Below are positions 31,772 to 42,316 of a stretch of DNA of 64,000 nucleotides, piece after piece. Origin of the DNA: Medicago truncatula (Eukaryota > Streptophyta > Magnoliopsida > Fabales > Fabaceae); assembly GCF_003473485.1 (NCBI RefSeq), contig NC_053048.1:32918755-32982754 (forward strand), in the 5' to 3' direction. Positions within the stretch are counted from its first letter, which is position 1; every line of letters starts with the position of its first letter. The notes beneath the pieces were generated by a model, which saw nothing but the letters and a program-made list of their open reading frames with translations, had not been told where the DNA came from and did no database searches. The position numbers were made by a program, and so were the translations under genes.

Positions 31772-33760
31772 TGTTGTAGTATGACTCTAAATTGGAGCTT
31801 TGGAGTGTCAAAAGTCGAGGCCCGATTTGGACAAATTGGTGGCCGATTTTGACTGGTTTTTTCAGCCTTTGCTTGTGGCAATTTTCGGCGCCCGATTTGC
31901 TAAAATTGGTGTCCGATTTTGCCTGCAGCAAATAAAAAGGAGACATATTTTTGTTGGAACAAAATGTGTTTCACAATAAACCTTAATGAGTTTTGATGAT
32001 AACAAGGTATTAAAAATTGTCAATTGGTTATTGCTAATATTTGTTCAAGTGTACAGGACCATAGGCAAAGTTAATCAATTTCAATAGGTCTTGGAAGAAC
32101 AATAGAGAGCAAAGGAATCTAAAGCATCTGAAGAAAACTGCGTCTGAAGCTATGAAGTGCTTCTGAAGTAACAAGTGCCTCTGAAGTAATGACGTCATCA
32201 GAAGCAGAAGTCCATCAGAAGCAAGATTTCATCAGAAGCTATATCATCACCAGAAGCTACAGTTGATCAGTAAATTTAAACTGAAGTTTCAAAGGAGCTG
32301 TTTTTCGTTTTAATCTCGTCTAAGAAAACGAAGAATTGAAAGGGAGGTATCAACGGTCATTTGAAAAGCACTGGGTGCTTGTCCTTCATTGAAGAGTTGA
32401 CAAAGTACAAGTGTACAACCACTACCTCCACTACTCTATTTTTGTCTACGCTACAAGACAAGACAACAGCTCTGCCTGCAGAAATGTTCCTTCAAGATAG
32501 GAATGAATTTGAAGTTGATCCTTCATAGGACTACACCCAAATCAGGCAAAAGATTACTGGTGGATGATCAAAGGAACTCAACGACTCTTTAGACGTGCTA
32601 AAAATCTCAACGTCTCTCTACTCACCTCTATATAAAGGAGTAAAGATTTGAAGATTGGAAAGAGACATCAACACAAGTTAAAAGCGCCAAAACTCTGTCA
32701 AATTTGATTCTATAAAGCACTTTGAATTTCTGCACTGATTTGATATATCTTATAAATTCTTAAGTCTAGAGTCTTTATTGCATTGTATTGTGAACACCAC
32801 TGATTGTATATCAAGTGTTCAAAGTCAAACATTTTCTGTGTAATTTTGTTTGAATAGTAGTCTCTCCCCTGCGTGCTTGAGCATTAGAAGACTCTTGCTT
32901 TAGTGCTTGAGCATTGGAAGTCTCTCGCCTGCGTGCTTGAGCATTTGAGAAGTCTCATACTAGAGAGTATTGAGCATCTGTAATCTGTGTGATTATTAGT
33001 GGGAATCTCCTTGGAAGTGCAAGGGGGACTGGACTACTTCCGGTTTGTGGAAGGAACCAGGATAATTGCTTGTGTCTCTCTTTCTTTTCTCTGTTCTGTT
33101 TTCTTTCCGCTGCATATCTGATTCTGAACATCACATCAGAAGCATTCCTAACCAGCTTCTGAAGTGTTATCAGAAGAAGAATTTTTAGAGAAAAAGAAAA
33201 CACAATTCAACCCCCCCTTCTTGTGTTTTTCTCACCTTCAATTTTTGGGCTGAGATTTGTTCCAATTATTTGAGGGATGCTTTTAGTATAAATATAGAAC
33301 TTGTATCAAATGTAAACCTTGAGAGAGGGGGGAGGAAACAAGGTTTTAGAATCCAACCTCAAAACTAGGGTTTGTAGAGAATTCTCTTGGCAACAACACT
33401 AGGGTTGTGATTGATTCACCTTGGAGAAATACTATTAGGATTGAGTCTCTTGGTAACGGAAAGAGATTCGGGACTTTCGGTAGAATTAGGTTTGAAGACT
33501 GATTCTTGTAACCCTTTTGATACATGTTTGGAAAGTTACTCATCATTATAATAGAACGGAGAGCTTCTCTCTCCCCTGGAGTAGGTTAGTATTGGACTGA
33601 ACTGGGTAAACAAATTTTAAGTGTTTTATCTCTCTTTCTCCTTTGTTGTTCTATCTTTTGCTTGTGTTTATAACTGTCACCCAAGTTGTTTTGGTTGCTT
33701 GATTAATTTGTTCAAAATATCAAATATTTTATTGGTGTGATTTTTAACAAATTCACAACA
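31772..33760 (+). repeat. 5' LTR of the copia element, interrupted
   Basis: The LTR spans 1989 bp including a 1289-bp solo LTR plus its 5-bp duplication, so the original was about 695 bp. It ends ATTCACAACA at 33760. Confidence 0.8.
31952..33240 (+). mobile_element. Solo LTR, SIRE/Maximus-like copia, inside the 5' LTR
   Basis: ATTTT at 31947-31951 and 33241-33245 flanks a 1289-bp segment. It starts TGTTGGAACAAAATG, ends CACCTTCA and is rich in TCAGAAGC and CTGAAG repeats, as in legume SIRE-type LTRs (from memory). No internal domain remains, so it is a solo LTR from recombination. Confidence 0.85.
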
Positions 33761-35088
33761 ATTGACACCCACCGTGGGACAAGGATCAAATTGATAATTA
33801 GGTACCATGGACTCAAAGTGGGATATTTTGAAGTTCACTGGAAGTAACAATTTTTTATTTTGGGAAGGTCAAGATGGAAACAGTTTTGATACAACAAAAG
33901 TGTGCACAAGCTTTGAAGGGTGAATGTGAGTTAACGGGGAAGACCGGGATGGTAGATGTAACACCCCGTTTTCCCAACATAAAAATTTCATAACAAATAT
34001 CAGAGTATTCGACACATAACGAAATGCTACACTTCTTAAAAATCATAAATGAGATAATTAACTAATTATCTTTCCAAAAATCTTAAAACATATTAATTCA
34101 AACTTTGCAGCGGATTAAATTCATTAACATAGATAAGTCTTTGGCACGCAGGCCTTATTAAAACATAAGCAATACGTAAAGGAATAGAAAATAGCCACAA
34201 AAGATCCCATCCTGTTACGTATCAGAGCATCCTAAGACTCAGTGTGGAATAAGTCACTCACGACAGCAACACCAGCAACCTACTAACGATCACCTGCAAG
34301 TTACTCATACGAAGAGAAACATTTCCAAGCAGAAGGGGTGAGATTTCACAAAACAATAATATTAAGCATATAATTCAACATTTATATTTAACAACCTAAA
34401 ATCATCATAATATTCATCATAGACATTAATATATCATATATCACATCTTTAATAGTTCATATAAAGAATCACAGCTTCTACAACTTGGTAACTTAAACAT
34501 CTTAGACTCGACAAATGCGACTCTAACTTGACTATGCAACTTAGACCTCTTATATGCATGTGGTACCAATACAGGGCATCAAGCCCCATCGCTATTTGAG
34601 TATTAATATACTTCCAGGGCATCAAGCCCCCATCGCTAATCTGAGCTAATGCTCCAACGTGGTGAGTACAAAGCTCCAGGGCATCAAGCCCCCAACAATG
34701 AATGCTAATGCATGGACTCGACCTCTTAAGCAACTTAATTCGACAACCTCTTATATTAGTCCAATAATTTGGAACATCATCATTCTTCAACAACTTAGAC
34801 CGACTCATACAACTTAGTTAAATAACAACAGCAACATAGGCAGTATACAAAATCAGCATGACATAATAATATCAATTGCAATTCAACAACATCTTAAATA
34901 TTCAAATAATTCTCAAGTAATGCATAAAACATTATATCACATTATAATCAACAACAACACATCTTAAACAGCTTCACAGATTATAATTAACCTCTTCATT
35001 AAGTCTTAATGCTACCCAAAGGTTTAATCCTCAACAACTCGTGCAACAAAGGTCGCAAAACTAACAAATCACTCTGTTTTCTGGGTCA

Positions 35089-35406
35089 CTCGCGAGGCGA
35101 GAGCCTCTACTCGCCGTGGCGAGTTCAGGTCAGAACCTCACAAGTTTCATTCCAGGTTCAATCTCATCCTACATTCTTACCTAATAAATATTAGACATGT
35201 TCAGGCACTCAAAGGCATCTAAGGTTCAACTCAAAAGTCAAAATTACAAAATCTTGCATGCTCTCTGGTCTAGCTCGCTAGGCGAGTTCAAGTGTTCGCC
35301 ATGGCGAGCTGCAACGTGCAACTCGCGAGGCGGGGAAAGGTCACTCGTGTGGCGAGCGATAAAGTTCATCACTCGCCGTGGCGAGGATCATAGCTCGGGA
35401 GGCAAG
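35089..35406. repeat. Cluster of eight CTCGC-NN-GGCGAG-type palindromes
   Basis: Imperfect 13-14 bp palindromes lie at 35089, 35110, 35274, 35295, 35322, 35344, 35372 and 35394. Forms include CTCGCGAGGCGAG, CTCGCCGTGGCGAG, CTCGCTAGGCGAG and CTCGTGTGGCGAG. They form a GC-rich island in an AT-rich LTR. Confidence 0.75.
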
Positions 35407-35880
35407 CGATGAATGTCGCTACGGGAAGAATGCAGTTTTCACCTAAAAATCATCAACTCTCATGGTTTTAAGCCTAATATCAATTCCATAATTCATCATA
35501 ATCATTATCTAAGGTCTAGGAACAATTTCTACATCAATCTCACAACTTTTCACCGTTTAATCATCAATTCTATCAATTTGACCTAATTTCCGATTCTTTT
35601 TAAACTCATCCTAATTCATGTTAAATGTAACCGTTGATTCATAAACTTAATAGAATTGCAAAGTTAGTCTCACCCTTACCTTAGAATGTGAAATCGCAGC
35701 CTCTAGGTGTTTATCCCTTCTCTTGGTTTTTTCTCTCTTTTTTTCCAAAATTGGTCGTACGTACTGTTTTTCTAAACTAGGTCTTTCCTACTTATAACTC
35801 CACCATCTATCTTATCTTATTTCTCTTTCTCCCCCCAAACTTTCTAAAATCTCATAACAACCCCTAAACTCAATATTCTA

Positions 35881-35884
<4 letters not shown>

Positions 35885-35922
<38 letters not shown>
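35885..35922. repeat. (TA)n microsatellite
   Basis: An uninterrupted TA run of about 36 bp lies within the gypsy-like solo LTR. Confidence 0.85.
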
Positions 35923-35927
<5 letters not shown>

Positions 35928-37449
35928 AAATATTTCTATAACAAATAACAAGTAACAAATATATCTCTATAAAAAATATATTTCTATAACATATATATTT
36001 CTAAACCAAATAACATATATATTATACTAATAAATACCAACATATAACATAACAAAATATCACTCATCAAAATAAATCATATAAATCACACAAATCATAT
36101 AAGTATATTCTAAACTCATTAAAATAATCAAATAATTAAAGAGGGTGTTGCAGTAGACAAGGTCAGGAGTGCCATTGTCATGTGCCACGGGGATAAATTT
36201 TTGAGAGATGTAGCGAAGGAACCAATCGTGGAATCAATGTGGTCAAATTTGGAGTCATTGTATAGGACCAAATCTTTGGCTCATTTGCAATTCCTAAAGC
36301 AACAACTCTACTCATTCAAGATGGTGGAGTCAAAGGCCTCATGGAGAAACTTACAGAGTTCAACAAAATCTTTGATGACTTGGAGAATATTGAGGTGCCT
36401 ATTGAGGATAAAGATAAAGTTATACTCTTGTTGTGTGCTCTACCGAGATCTTTTGAATCCTTCAAGAATACCATGATCTATGGCAAAGAAGGCACTGTCA
36501 CCATGGAAGAAGTTCAAGTGGCTTTAAGAACCAATGAGCTGACCAAGTCCAAGGACTTGAGAGCTTATGAAAATGGTGAAGGCCTTAGTGTTTCAAGAGG
36601 TAATGGTGGAGGTAGAGGTAATCGGGGAAAGAGTGGTAACAAGTTAAATTTTAAGTGCTTTAACTGTCACAAGATGGGTCACTTCAAGAAGGATTATCCG
36701 GAGAACAATGGTAACTCCTCACAAATTGTCTCTGAGGGTTATGAGGATGTGGGTGCTTTGGCGGTGTCTTGTCGGGGAGATGAAGAAGGTGATGTTTCTC
36801 ACCTCGGTAATGATTCCTTGTAGAGCGGTGGTTGTATGGAGATGTTAAACAGTTAACATCAGCTTGGAGAGGCGGTGAGAATAATACTCATGGTCAATCC
36901 GAAAGGCGGAGGTAAGATTACTGGAGATCAAACTTTAAGACGGAGTTTCAAGGTGAAAGACCTATTGTGTGTACGCATTTGGAAGTTGAGGTAGATAAAG
37001 CTCAGCTTGAGGTGGAGTTGGTGACACTAGGAACGATACGACTATGGAGACCTTGGGTGCTAGACTCTAGTTGTGAGCAAGGGAATTCTTCAAGAAGACG
37101 GAAGACATTCCGTAGTTTGAAGAATGTATGGCTTGGCTTGTGGGATTACCAGAAAAGACGAAGGGTAATTGGAGGCAAGTGAGTCTTCACGAGGACATAT
37201 TTGATCACTTCGGGAGCTGAAGAAGTTTATGGTGTAGACTTGTGGAACCAAAAAAAAAAATCCCAGTGTAGTTGGATACAAGGAACTTCAAAAAGGCGGA
37301 AGTCATTCTGATGGTTGAAGAGGCAAGGGTGGAAGCTTATGGAGCTACTTGGTGTAGTTGGAAGCAAAGGAAGATGAAGCACAGAGAGAGCAGCAAAGTG
37401 ATTGATGGTTAAATTGGCATCATTATCAATTTAGAGTCAAGGTGGAGAA

Positions 37450-37580
37450 TGTTGTAGTATGACCCAAAATTGGACTTTTGCTTGTGTTTATAACTGTCAC
37501 CCACGTTGTTTTGGTTGCTTGATTAATTTGCTCCACAGATAAAGTATTTTATAGGTGCGATTTTTAATGAATTCACAACA
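37450..37580 (+). repeat. 3' LTR of the copia element, internally deleted
   Basis: Only 131 bp remain. It starts TGTTGTAGTATGACCC after a purine-rich GGTGGAGAA tract. It then jumps near position 30 to the last ~100 bp of the 5' LTR (from TTGTGTTTATAACTGTCACCC) and ends ATTCACAACA. Confidence 0.8.
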
Positions 37581-38139
37581 TATTTTCTTTTGTTAAGTTT
37601 CTTCTTTGCTTTTTATTTCAAAAATGTATTCATGTGCTATTTGAACTTATAAATAACGATGAAATCTTAGTTTACATTTCTTACATAATAAAATAACTTT
37701 CTGCCCACATTTTTAATTTGCTCTATGTTGTTTAGTAAAAATAAAATTGTAATGTCGAATGAAATTAAAAACATTGTCGGAAACATTGATGGAAATATGT
37801 TGTGTTTTACCTTTTTAATTTGATTTTAATGTTGGAAACAAAAAATTATATTGAATGGTAAAAAACCACACCAACTGATCCAACCCAAACCACATTGGTA
37901 AACCACATTGGTTTGAGTTGGCTTGGTTCGATTTTATTTTAAAAGTCAACCGAACCAAACAAACCCGTATGCTTTATTATCTTGCGGTTTGGATGACTTT
38001 TAACCTCAAAACCAAACCAAACCGCACCAGAAACACCCATGGTTCTAAAAAATTAATTTCTCATTGTTTCTTCATAATTTTGTAATGGATTTGTTTCTTA
38101 AATAAACCAACTTAACCACAAATGAATTTGTTTTTCCTA

Positions 38140-38302
38140 ACCTGTTTGGTTTGACTTGTGACCATAGAGCATACTCCTCTAAAGGTCTTAAATTTGATCC
38201 CCCGTAACAATTTTGGTGGGCTAGTTGATATGGGTCCAATAAATGAACAGTGGGAAATTGACCATTCCAATTTGTAGACCATGGGTTGGATACTGAGTTT
38301 TT
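38140..38302 (+). mobile_element. SINE-like element (unit A copy)
   Basis: GACCATAGAGCATACTCCTC is followed by a B-box-like TTTGATCCCCC, GGTGGGCTAGTTGATATGGG and a terminal TACTGAG plus T-run. The layout resembles a T-tailed plant SINE. The same element is at 51134-51302 in unit B, so it predates the duplication. Confidence 0.5.
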
Positions 38303-38493
38303 TTTTTTATTTTTAAGTTTAATATTTTTAAAAGAGACAATAGTATGAAAAACAAAATGATACAATAAATTTTCTCTTTACTGTTTGCCACGACCGTAAC
38401 AACAATGCTTTGTCGTGTTCATTCTCGTTTTGTTTTTTTACTGAATTAAAATGGAGAAAAAAAATTAACAATACCTATACCTTTACGTCAAGC

Positions 38494-38719
38494 TAGAGCT
38501 GGAAATGAGTCGAGTCGAACCGAACCTGCCTGAGCTCGGCTCGACTCGATAAGAATTGGTTCGGCTCGAAACTCGGCTCGAGTTCGACACGAACTATTTT
38601 TTCAACTCGAGTTCGGCTCGTTTAAAGTTCACGAACAGTTCGGTTTGACTCGTTAGGTTCAGTTCGGTTGCTCAACTCGTCCAAAAAAAATTATAAAAAA
38701 AAGTTAATTTATAGATCTT

Positions 38720-38766
<47 letters not shown>

Positions 38767-39185
38767 AAATTAAATATTGAATTAAAATAAAAGTTCCCAC
38801 AAGCATGCATATAATAGACATAAATTATATAAAGTTAAAGGTTGCATAAATACGAAGAAAAATATCTGATACAAGTAACAAATATTCTTTTACTTTTAAA
38901 CTCCAACTGCTCTTCCCTTCAAGACAAAATTGTATTCAGCGACATTTGCCACATTTGAATTAATTTTTTTTTAAAAACTAACTCAAATTGATTTATATAT
39001 AATCGATAATCGAGCCATCTCATGAACCTAACGAGTCGAACTATATGTAGCTCAAGTTCAGCTCCTTTAATTAACGAACTTAATTTTCAGCTCAAGTCCA
39101 GCTCGTTAGGTTCATAAACCAAGTTCAACGGATTAAATATCGTGACGAACTATAATCAAGTTGGTTCGGTTCATTGCCAGCCCTA
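38494..39185. mobile_element. hAT-type MITE with 8-bp target duplication, absent from unit B
   Basis: The ends are TAGAGCTGGAAATGA and TCATTGCCAGCCCTA, near-perfect TIRs. They are flanked by CGTCAAGC (38486-38493) and CATCAAAC (39186-39193), an 8-bp duplication with two differences. Unit B has the single empty site CGTCCAGC at 51475-51482. The interior is rich in CTCGA/TCGAG phrases and has a TA microsatellite (about 38722-38762). Confidence 0.8.
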
Positions 39186-39659
39186 CATCAAACTGTTTTT
39201 CGCAGTAACAATTCCGATTTTAAAATCTTGGTTCCCCCTCATAACCCAAATCCTCAAGCAATCCTAATCCGATCTATATGCATTTAAATTCTATTGTCAA
39301 ACCACGATATGTGATTTTTTGTTTAAATAAAATCACCTTTAATATTTAAAATATATAAATTCTAATTCATTCGAAATCTACTATCTTTATTTTTTTTACA
39401 GAGAAAAAGTACCGTTTTTGATATGATATATCCTACGACAAATAATCAAGAGCAGTTGGATGAGATTATAAAAGATCTCTTCCAAGTCAATGACACCAGT
39501 TCAGCCAAAATATCCTAGCACAAATGACTGTGATCTACTTTAACAGATGTTAAACGGTGTTATCTAGAGGGGAGGTATCTGTTAGATGGAAAATTAAATA
39601 AGCGAGGTTAGTGTTTGATTAAAAAAGAGAGGGATGGAAAGTAAACCCTAGAAAAATTG

Positions 39660-39759
39660 CCCACAAATTTTCACATCAAATCACAGAATAAAAGCATTTC
39701 TGTATTTCGGCCGCCTGTGTTAGGGTTTGTGCTCCATTTTCAATTAAGTCATTTCTCTG
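39660..39759 (+). promoter_or_regulatory. F-box gene 1 proximal promoter and leader
   Basis: The sequence just upstream is conserved in all four F-box copies. It has a TATA-like AGAATAAAAGCAT at about 39685 and TTAGGGTTTGTGCT (a reverse-strand telo-box-like AAACCCTAA) at about 39720. Confidence 0.4.
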
Positions 39760-41028
39760 ATGGATATTCGTCCGATTAAGATGCAACCTCAATCCACAGC
39801 ACCATCGTTGCCGACATCCATACCCGACGAACTCATGGCAGAAATTCTGTCAAGGCTTGATGTTAAGACTATAGTGAGATTCAAAAGCGTGAGCAAATCC
39901 TGGAACACTCTCATCTCCGATCCAGCTTTTGTCGACAAGCATCTACAGAAGTCATCACAAAAACAAAATATAATAGTAATATGGAATGATAACGATGGTT
40001 ATAATGTCTCACGCATCCCCTTGCATCGTTTAATCGGAAATCCATCCATCAGCATTCACAGCCACAACAATAGCCATTATTTGGAAAGGGGTTGCTATAT
40101 CGCTGGTTCTTGCAACGGATTGATCTGCTTGTTTTCCAAATATTTCTATATCACAGAAAATGTTGGATCTCGACATGTTGGGCATGAGAACTACTCCATC
40201 TATTTCTGGAACCCTTCCACCGGAAAAAAATCTGAAAAATTAGGGTCGTTTAGTTATAGCACTCCTCTAGAGCGTCTTCGTCCTTTCCACACTTTGTCAA
40301 ACACTTTTCAGTTTGGATTTGGTTATGATGATTCAACGAAAACTTACAAGGTTGTGGCCTTTCATGCTAAAGAGAACAAACCAGCTCCAGTGACAAGTGA
40401 GGTCAAAGTTTTTAGTTTGGGTGGTAACTCTTGGAGAAATATTCAAAGTTTTCCGGTCATTCCTCTTAATGGATTGAATCATAGACATACTTGTCTTAAC
40501 AATGGTATGCATTTGAGTGGCACTGTTAATTGGTTGGCTGGTCTGAATGATTTCTATTCTATTCATGAATACCGGTATATTACTAATGTTGAGGATTTTG
40601 TGATTATTTCGCTTGATCTTTCAACGGAGACATACAAGCAGTTGTTGCTGCCTCAAGGTTTTGATGAGATTACACCTGTTCGGCCAGTTCTTATGGTTTT
40701 GATGGATTGTCTTAGTTTTTCTTATGATACAAAAGACAATGGTTTTGTTTTATGGCAGATGAAGGAGTATGGAGTTCAAGAGTCTTGGTCTCAATTATTT
40801 AAGATTAGTTACCATAATCTTCAAGGCTGTTGCGTTAAGGATTATGATGAAACGGTATGCCTTTATAAAAATGGTGATATGGTGATATTTGCAAAACCAC
40901 AGTGCCCTGACCGAGCAGTGATCTATAATTTAAGAAATAAAAAAGTAGCGAGAATTAGAGTTCAAGACTGCATTGACTGGTCCTTTCATGCAAGTGTTTA
41001 TGTCGAAAGCTTGGTTGCATTTCGTTGA
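39760..41028 (+). CDS. F-box protein 1 with F-box-associated (FBA) interaction domain
   Basis: The gene is an intact intronless 422-residue protein. An F-box lies at about residues 17-62 (I-P-D-E-L-M-A-E-I-L-S-R-L-D-V-K-T and F-K-S-V-S-K-S-W-N-T-L-I-S-D-P-A-F). The rest resembles an FBA-type domain: G-S-C-N-G-L-I-C-L-F at 116-125, F-W-N-P-S-T-G-K near 149-156, F-G-F-G-Y-D-D at 185-191 and Y-K-V-V-A-F-H. Such proteins bind SKP1 through the F-box and act as substrate adaptors of SCF ubiquitin ligases (established for the family); the target is unknown. It is near-identical to F-box 2 between residues ~65 and ~290, but the C-terminal ~60 residues differ more. The start is supported by the conserved M-D-I-R-P-I-K in three copies. 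Confidence 0.92.
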   Translation: MDIRPIKMQPQSTAPSLPTSIPDELMAEILSRLDVKTIVRFKSVSKSWNTLISDPAFVDKHLQKSSQKQNIIVIWNDNDGYNVSRIPLHRLIGNPSISIHSHNNSHYLERGCYIAGSCNGLICLFSKYFYITENVGSRHVGHENYSIYFWNPSTGKKSEKLGSFSYSTPLERLRPFHTLSNTFQFGFGYDDSTKTYKVVAFHAKENKPAPVTSEVKVFSLGGNSWRNIQSFPVIPLNGLNHRHTCLNNGMHLSGTVNWLAGLNDFYSIHEYRYITNVEDFVIISLDLSTETYKQLLLPQGFDEITPVRPVLMVLMDCLSFSYDTKDNGFVLWQMKEYGVQESWSQLFKISYHNLQGCCVKDYDETVCLYKNGDMVIFAKPQCPDRAVIYNLRNKKVARIRVQDCIDWSFHASVYVESLVAFR

Positions 41029-42002
41029 CAGTAAGTTTCTCGCTGACAGTTAACTTATTTAAATTTTTGTTAATTCATTGTGTTAATTATAGCTAGAACA
41101 TGATTCTACTGAAATGAAATTAATTCTCTGAGAAATATTCTCATAGAAAAGTTGAAAGACAAATGAAATATTACTTGATTTGGAAGTATATTACATTATT
41201 TAAAATTGAGGTTAATGAGAAACAAACATGTATGAAGATACTTTGTTTTATCATTTTTACATTCTAGTCTTAAAGCATATTCTCTGGTTTTGCTTACTAG
41301 TACACTAAATGTTGTCTTTGGTGGGAGGCCTAAATATAATAATTTCAATTTGCATTGAGTAGAGTACTGTTATAATTTTTCATTTAAGAGTTGAATTTAA
41401 TAGTAGTTTTCACTTTTCATTCATCAGGAAAATAGTTTCTTATACTTCAGCTTCAAAATCCTACATATAATATAATTTTGTAAGCAGTACAAGATTGATG
41501 TAATGATAATATATACAAGATTAAAGTATATACAAGCGAATCTATCTATATGCCTTGACTGTTCGGAATTTTAAGCATTGACCAACTTTGATAGATCATC
41601 TTTATATTTTAATTCTTGTGTTCTGGTTTTTCACTTCTAGTCTAATGAGTATTTTTTGAATATTAGATCACTATCAAAATAGGGGATAAAAGGAAATTGG
41701 AAACGGAGAGATAGTTGGAGATACAAAGGAAGATGAAAAGCATTAGATATCATAGGGCGGCGATCAACTAAGCGACATTGTCATGGGGACGACGGATGAG
41801 GCAATCATTTTGTTTTATGATGACTTGGATTTGAATTATTTTGATGTTTATATATAATATATCGACTTATGTATCAGTTTATGCAAATGTTTGCTCACCT
41901 GTTTAACTTAAAAAATGCTGATTTTTTCAAGTATTAGAAGTTTCAACATTGATAATGCTCTTTAGTTTACCTTCAACTTAGTTTCCTATCATGAGGTTCA
42001 TA
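41029..42002. other. F-box 1 3' flank, conserved after the other F-box copies
   Basis: No gene was found. It aligns with 53280-54273 and in part with 60671-61760. This shows that the F-box copies were duplicated with about 1 kb of downstream DNA. Confidence 0.6.
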
Positions 42003-42316
42003 GAGTAGGTTGAAAAGAAAAAAAACAGAAGCTAGTGAGAGAGGCTATCCCTTCTCTGAACTCACTGCCTTAAAAAGCTTTTCCACTACCTACTGTAACT
42101 TCTCTCCCTCTCAATCCAAAGCCCTTTGTCACGATGTAACTGTTTGGCGGTGGTGCGCGTGTTGGTTCCCACGACGTCACCACCTCTTGAACGCCGGCGT
42201 TGGTTCTTCCACCGCCGCCGCCGTCGTTCTATTTCATTTGGGTGTCTGAAGAGCTGTTGAGAATCTGTGAGGGTTGGTCCTTCATAGATCCGTGTTTCAT
42301 ATGATGAAGATGGCTA
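42003..42316 (+). mobile_element. 5' part of a non-LTR retroposon, cut at 42316
   Basis: It follows the site GTTTCCTATCATGA (about 41986) and matches the retroposon at 54274 in unit B (TGTTTGGCG, GTTGGTTCCCACG, GGTTCTTCCACCG blocks). It contains about 100 bp missing from unit B and ends abruptly at copia sequence. A 79-codon open frame here has no known domain and is regarded as chance. Confidence 0.5.

Larger units (their letters stand above)
33957..36152. mobile_element. Solo LTR, probably Ty3/gypsy, inside the copia gag
   Basis: GTAGA at 33952-33956 and 36153-36157 flanks a 2196-bp segment starting TGTAACACCC and ending GGGTGTTGCA, perfect TG..CA termini with inverted ends. Removing it and one GTAGA restores the gag frame locally. 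It carries a cluster of CTCGC..GCGAG palindromes (35089-35406) and a long TA microsatellite (about 35885-35922). No coding domain is present. The gypsy assignment is from the TGTAACACCC end and is tentative. Confidence 0.85.
33807..36823 (+). pseudogene. Copia gag, frameshifted and split by a solo LTR
   Basis: Gag starts at 33807 (M-D-S-K-W-D-I-L-K-F-T-G-S-N). A frameshift lies near 33863, and the frame continues to the codons just before 33957. After the solo LTR it resumes with D-K-V-R-S-A-I-V at about 36155 and R-D-V-A-K-E-P. A second frameshift lies near 36335. Downstream are L-L-L-C-A-L-P-R-S-F and Y-G-K-E-G-T-V-T, typical of copia UBN2-type gag. The zinc knuckle C-F-N-C-H-K-M-G-H-F-K-K-D-Y has lost its last Cys (now Tyr). 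It is non-functional. Confidence 0.8.
31772..37580 (+). mobile_element. Ty1/copia-type element, gag only, with two nested solo LTRs
   Basis: TATTT at 31767-31771 and 37581-37585 is the target duplication. Both LTRs start TGTTGTAGTATGAC and end ATTCACAACA. After the 5' LTR comes a primer-binding-type region (TGACACCCACCGTGGGAC), then gag from 33807. Pol is missing. Without the two nested insertions the element is about 3.6 kb, so it is a non-autonomous deletion derivative. Confidence 0.85.
31497..38047. mobile_element. 6.55-kb nested transposon block absent from unit B
   Basis: Unit B runs straight through at about 51036 where unit A carries this block. The outermost layer (31497-31766 and 37586-38047) consists of GGTTTGG/CCAAACC-rich arms in inverted relation, as in non-autonomous hAT-like elements. 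A copia element (31772-37580) sits inside it and itself carries two solo LTRs. The exact outer ends and target duplication were not resolved. Confidence 0.65.

Noticed and set aside
35885-35922. TA run as a promoter TATA cluster
   Set aside because: It is a microsatellite inside a solo LTR with no gene downstream.
42010-42249. 79-codon frame downstream of F-box 1
   Set aside because: It lies in retroposon sequence, is broken in the unit B copy, and has no domain.
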